This document shows, one piece after another, positions 6,450 through 6,796 of a stretch of DNA of 6,796 nt. The translations under genes were made by a program, and so were the position numbers. Under the pieces are notes generated by a model. It saw only the letters and a list, made by a program, of their open reading frames with translations. It did no database searches and had not been told where the DNA came from. Source of the stretch: Gemmatimonadota bacterium (lineage in GTDB: Bacteria > Gemmatimonadota > Gemmatimonadetes > Gemmatimonadales > Gemmatimonadaceae); contig PKVB01000169.1 in NCBI GenBank assembly GCA_003131365.1, positions 3,848 through 10,643 on the forward strand, in the 5' to 3' direction. Position 1 is the stretch's first letter; the number at the start of each line of letters is the position of its first letter.

Positions 6450-6796
6450 CTAGTGCGCGGCTTCGTCGAGGGCGCTTCCCAGGTGCCAGATCGGACGCGC
6501 CAGGCCGCCGGCCTCGTCGTAGAAGTGGATTTTGTCGGGCGCGTAGATCTTGGCGAGAAAGACGATCTGGCCCGTATGCATCGAGAAGTGCTCCACCACG
6601 TGGTACACGGCCGCCAGCACTGTCGTGTCCCGCTCCTGGATCACGACCGATCGTCCCAGATCCGTTTCCGTCAATCCGGCGAGCACACCGTCCGCCTCGC
6701 GTAGGACTGCCTCCAGATTGTCGAGCAGCTTCGACCCGTCGGCGCCATCGGTTTGCGCGAATTCGCCGGCGCGGTAGCGGGTGATCGATCGTCCGC
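6450..6796 (-). CDS. DinB/DUF1572-like four-helix-bundle protein, C-terminal part, truncated by window edge
   Basis: The minus-strand frame ending in TAG at 6450-6452 stays open to the window edge and gives 114 C-terminal residues; the 5' end is outside. The segment YHVVEHFSMHTGQIVFLAK is the hallmark last-helix motif of the DinB/YfiT/DUF1572 superfamily, with histidines spaced HX3HX3H (two of which normally complete a His-triad metal site with one from the first helix) and the conserved GQI. Upstream of it, KLLDNLEAVLREADGVLAGL fits the preceding helix. These proteins are mostly uncharacterised metal-binding four-helix bundles; some relatives are thiol-dependent S-transferases (bacillithiol, mycothiol, maleylpyruvate isomerase), others are stress-induced with unknown activity. 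A GTG at 6686 is an internal valine codon and not the start, because the frame and the helix continue upstream. It is the first visible gene of the operon; the promoter is not in the window. Confidence 0.8.
   Translation of the reverse strand, partial: GRSITRYRAGEFAQTDGADGSKLLDNLEAVLREADGVLAGLTETDLGRSVVIQERDTTVLAAVYHVVEHFSMHTGQIVFLAKIYAPDKIHFYDEAGGLARPIWHLGSALDEAAH

Noticed and set aside
1..6796. tRNA, rRNA, CRISPR, insertion sequence or phage elements
   Set aside because: No cloverleaf, regularly spaced repeats, transposase-like translation or terminal inverted repeats were found on reading both strands.

Overview
The window is about 60% G+C and densely coding, with six protein genes and no RNA gene, insertion sequence, CRISPR array or phage element that I can see. 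The gene set (an M42 peptidase, an M61 peptidase with a PDZ domain, a secreted M13 peptidase, an acyl-CoA dehydrogenase, a CbiX-type chelatase and a DinB-like protein), the Sec signal peptides and the G/C-rich codon use suggest the chromosome of a free-living, aerobic, high-GC Gram-negative-type bacterium. Gemmatimonadota is my best guess, but it is an inference from gene style and not a demonstrated placement.

Layout: at the left edge, on the minus strand, is the N-terminal 216 residues of a cytoplasmic M42-family aminopeptidase whose 3' part lies outside the window. A 194-bp divergent spacer (651-844) separates it from a plus-strand gene for a secreted M61-family glycyl aminopeptidase-like enzyme with a C-terminal PDZ domain (845-2659). 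That gene converges on a minus-strand block across a 43-bp gap, in which an 11-bp-stem hairpin spans the acyl-CoA dehydrogenase stop codon. The minus-strand block reads, in transcription order, DinB/DUF1572-like protein (5' end outside the window), CbiX/SirB-type chelatase, M13 neprilysin-like secreted metallopeptidase, and short/branched-chain acyl-CoA dehydrogenase. Its spacings are 32 bp, a 1-base stop/start overlap (TGATG) and 5 bp, so it is very probably one operon whose promoter lies beyond the right edge.

Functionally, three unrelated metallopeptidases (M42 cytoplasmic, M61 and M13 exported) sit within 6 kb beside an acyl-CoA dehydrogenase that resembles the enzyme for 2-methyl-branched acyl-CoA. 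A plausible but unproven reading is peptide scavenging feeding branched-chain amino acid catabolism. The chelatase and DinB-like protein do not obviously fit that theme. The two most unusual points are the cysteine-rich tail (CX4CX4CX3C) on the small chelatase and its tight translational coupling to a secreted peptidase. I do not see convincing evidence for a wholly new multi-gene system.
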